The position numbers and the translations under genes were made by a program. Shown here piece by piece: positions 63,223-64,000 of a DNA stretch of 64,000 bases. The notes under the pieces are model-generated. The model had not been told where the DNA came from. It saw only the letters and a list, made by a program, of their open reading frames with translations, and searched no databases. Every line of letters starts with the position of its first letter. The stretch's first letter is position 1. The DNA comes from Roseibium aggregatum (GTDB lineage Bacteria > Pseudomonadota > Alphaproteobacteria > Rhizobiales > Stappiaceae): the NCBI RefSeq assembly GCF_017309185.1, contig NZ_JAEKJZ010000009.1, positions 1 through 64,000 on the forward strand, written 5' to 3'.

Positions 63223-63535
63223 GCCTTCAAACAGGTGAACCGTTACTTAAAAACTCGGGAGACTGACTGATTCTCCCATTGAATCAACTGAAGGCACCGA
63301 AATCAAGCGAAGGCGAAAACTATCCAAAATCAATGTAACCGGAAGGCGAAGCCTTTCCTCCGATAATTTCGGAAAATTTTAAGCAAAGCCCGCTTCCAAA
63401 ACGCTCTAAGGTCGAAGAGTGTTCAATTGGAAAAGTTTGCAGGAACGCAGGCCGATTGATGCTCACGGCCACCGGTGACGGTTAGGCCACTTGTTTTTCG
63501 AGACCTGCCTGCTTACAGCGCGCGCACGATCCGCG
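63223..63535. other. 313-bp intergenic region
   Basis: No supported gene; it is lower in GC than its neighbours. A plus-strand frame at 63491-63718 crosses the end of the next gene and lacks a ribosome site. No promoter or hairpin was recognised. Confidence 0.4.
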
Positions 63536-64000
63536 CTATGTTTTCATCTTTTGCATCAGAAGCTTGAATATTTCGATGGGAGGATAAGGATACTCAACGG
63601 TATTGCTGATCCCCGCATCCTTTATACATTCCCTTTGTTCTTGCGAGAGGTTCGACGGAGCCAGAAGAACCGATATACCTTTCCAGTCTTTGCCTATGCC
63701 TTCGGTGACGTACTTTAGGTAATAGTGGACGATCTTGCTGTAGACGATAAAAAGGATATCCGAGCCTTCTACGGAGAAGCTTTTCTTTACCAACTGGTCT
63801 TCCGATATCACCGAAACAGTGCAGCCCAGCTCATTGAGCGCGGCGAGAATCGGTCGCACGGAAGCCGGGTTCTGCACGACGAACGAAACCCTGAGCTCCT
63901 CACTGGCGGAACGCTGTTTCTGGATGGCGTTGTAGATGCGTCGCAGCTTGTCTTGGTTCTGTTTCTTGACGCGCAAGACCTGACCGAGACTCGCCTCGAC
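63536..64000 (-). CDS. Receiver-like domain protein, partial (N terminus beyond the right edge)
   Basis: At least 154 residues are visible; the frame stays open through position 64000, so the true start lies outside the window. The C-terminal 120 residues follow a response-regulator receiver pattern: VSFVVQNPASVRPILAALNELGCTVSVISED, SDILFIVYSKI, GISVLLAPSNLSQEQRECIKDAGISNTVEYPYPPIEIFKLL. The usual phosphoacceptor Asp and the acidic pair near the first strand are not evident, so it is probably a non-phosphorylated receiver-like domain. The preceding helix (RVKKQNQDKLRRIYNAIQKQ) may be a linker. GC is lower than elsewhere in the window. Confidence 0.6.
   Translation of the reverse strand, partial: VEASLGQVLRVKKQNQDKLRRIYNAIQKQRSASEELRVSFVVQNPASVRPILAALNELGCTVSVISEDQLVKKSFSVEGSDILFIVYSKIVHYYLKYVTEGIGKDWKGISVLLAPSNLSQEQRECIKDAGISNTVEYPYPPIEIFKLLMQKMKT

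Overview
The window looks like a housekeeping-rich stretch of a GC-rich alphaproteobacterial chromosome, most likely Hyphomicrobiales and plausibly Stappiaceae (Roseibium/Labrenzia-like). That placement is inference. It rests on the order prfA-prmC-DUF4167-clpB, a lone infC, DUF1178 and M23 proteins of rhizobial type, a methylsuccinyl-CoA dehydrogenase (ethylmalonyl-CoA pathway), a phasin, and GGAAC-N16-CGTT promoters of the alphaproteobacterial general stress response. No complete rRNA gene, tRNA, CRISPR array, transposase or prophage block is visible.

Layout. 1-300: minus-strand promoter, leader and boxA of an rRNA operon whose 16S gene lies beyond the left edge. 700-25100: core genes, namely an M23 peptidase, clpB with a sigma-32-type promoter, DUF4167, prmC, prfA, ptsP, lysC, ubiG, a phasin, DUF1178, a nitrilase-like amidase, grxC, comF, a methyltransferase, a lone Flp pilin, a Nudix hydrolase, argJ, a parvulin and secA. 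25376-30271: a four-gene plus-strand cluster (B12-type radical SAM enzyme, polyprenyl-phosphate glycosyltransferase, GtrA flippase, GT39/ArnT-like transferase) that looks like an envelope lipid or glycan modification system; its product is unknown. 30437-37916: a cyclase with changed active-site residues, hydrolases, a reductase, a DMT transporter, YihY and mcd. 38028-39599: a small stress cluster with two exact EcfG-type promoters. 40345: infC with an ATT start codon.

41000-54000 is an accessory-like mosaic of small divergent regulator/target pairs: TetR/hydrolase with two palindromic operators, MarR-FUSC with an operator, LysR/2,2-dialkylglycine decarboxylase (dgdR-dgdA arrangement), a GlxA-type AraC regulator facing a metallo-beta-lactamase-fold hydrolase, LysR/secreted protein, an FkbM methyltransferase, a Gfo/Idh oxidoreductase and PPK2. 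It also holds a lytic-transglycosylase-like protein with a peptidoglycan-binding domain but no signal peptide.

54057-62315 is a leucine (and probably related acyl-CoA) catabolic operon: a TetR regulator with a palindromic operator, the two methylcrotonyl-CoA carboxylase subunits with a macro-domain protein between them, an acyl-CoA synthetase, HMG-CoA lyase and methylglutaconyl-CoA hydratase. Its products, acetyl-CoA and acetoacetate, would enter the ethylmalonyl-CoA pathway (mcd) and PHB granules (phasin). Isovaleryl-CoA dehydrogenase is not in the window. The right end holds an unknown membrane protein and the C-terminal part of a receiver-like protein that runs off the edge.
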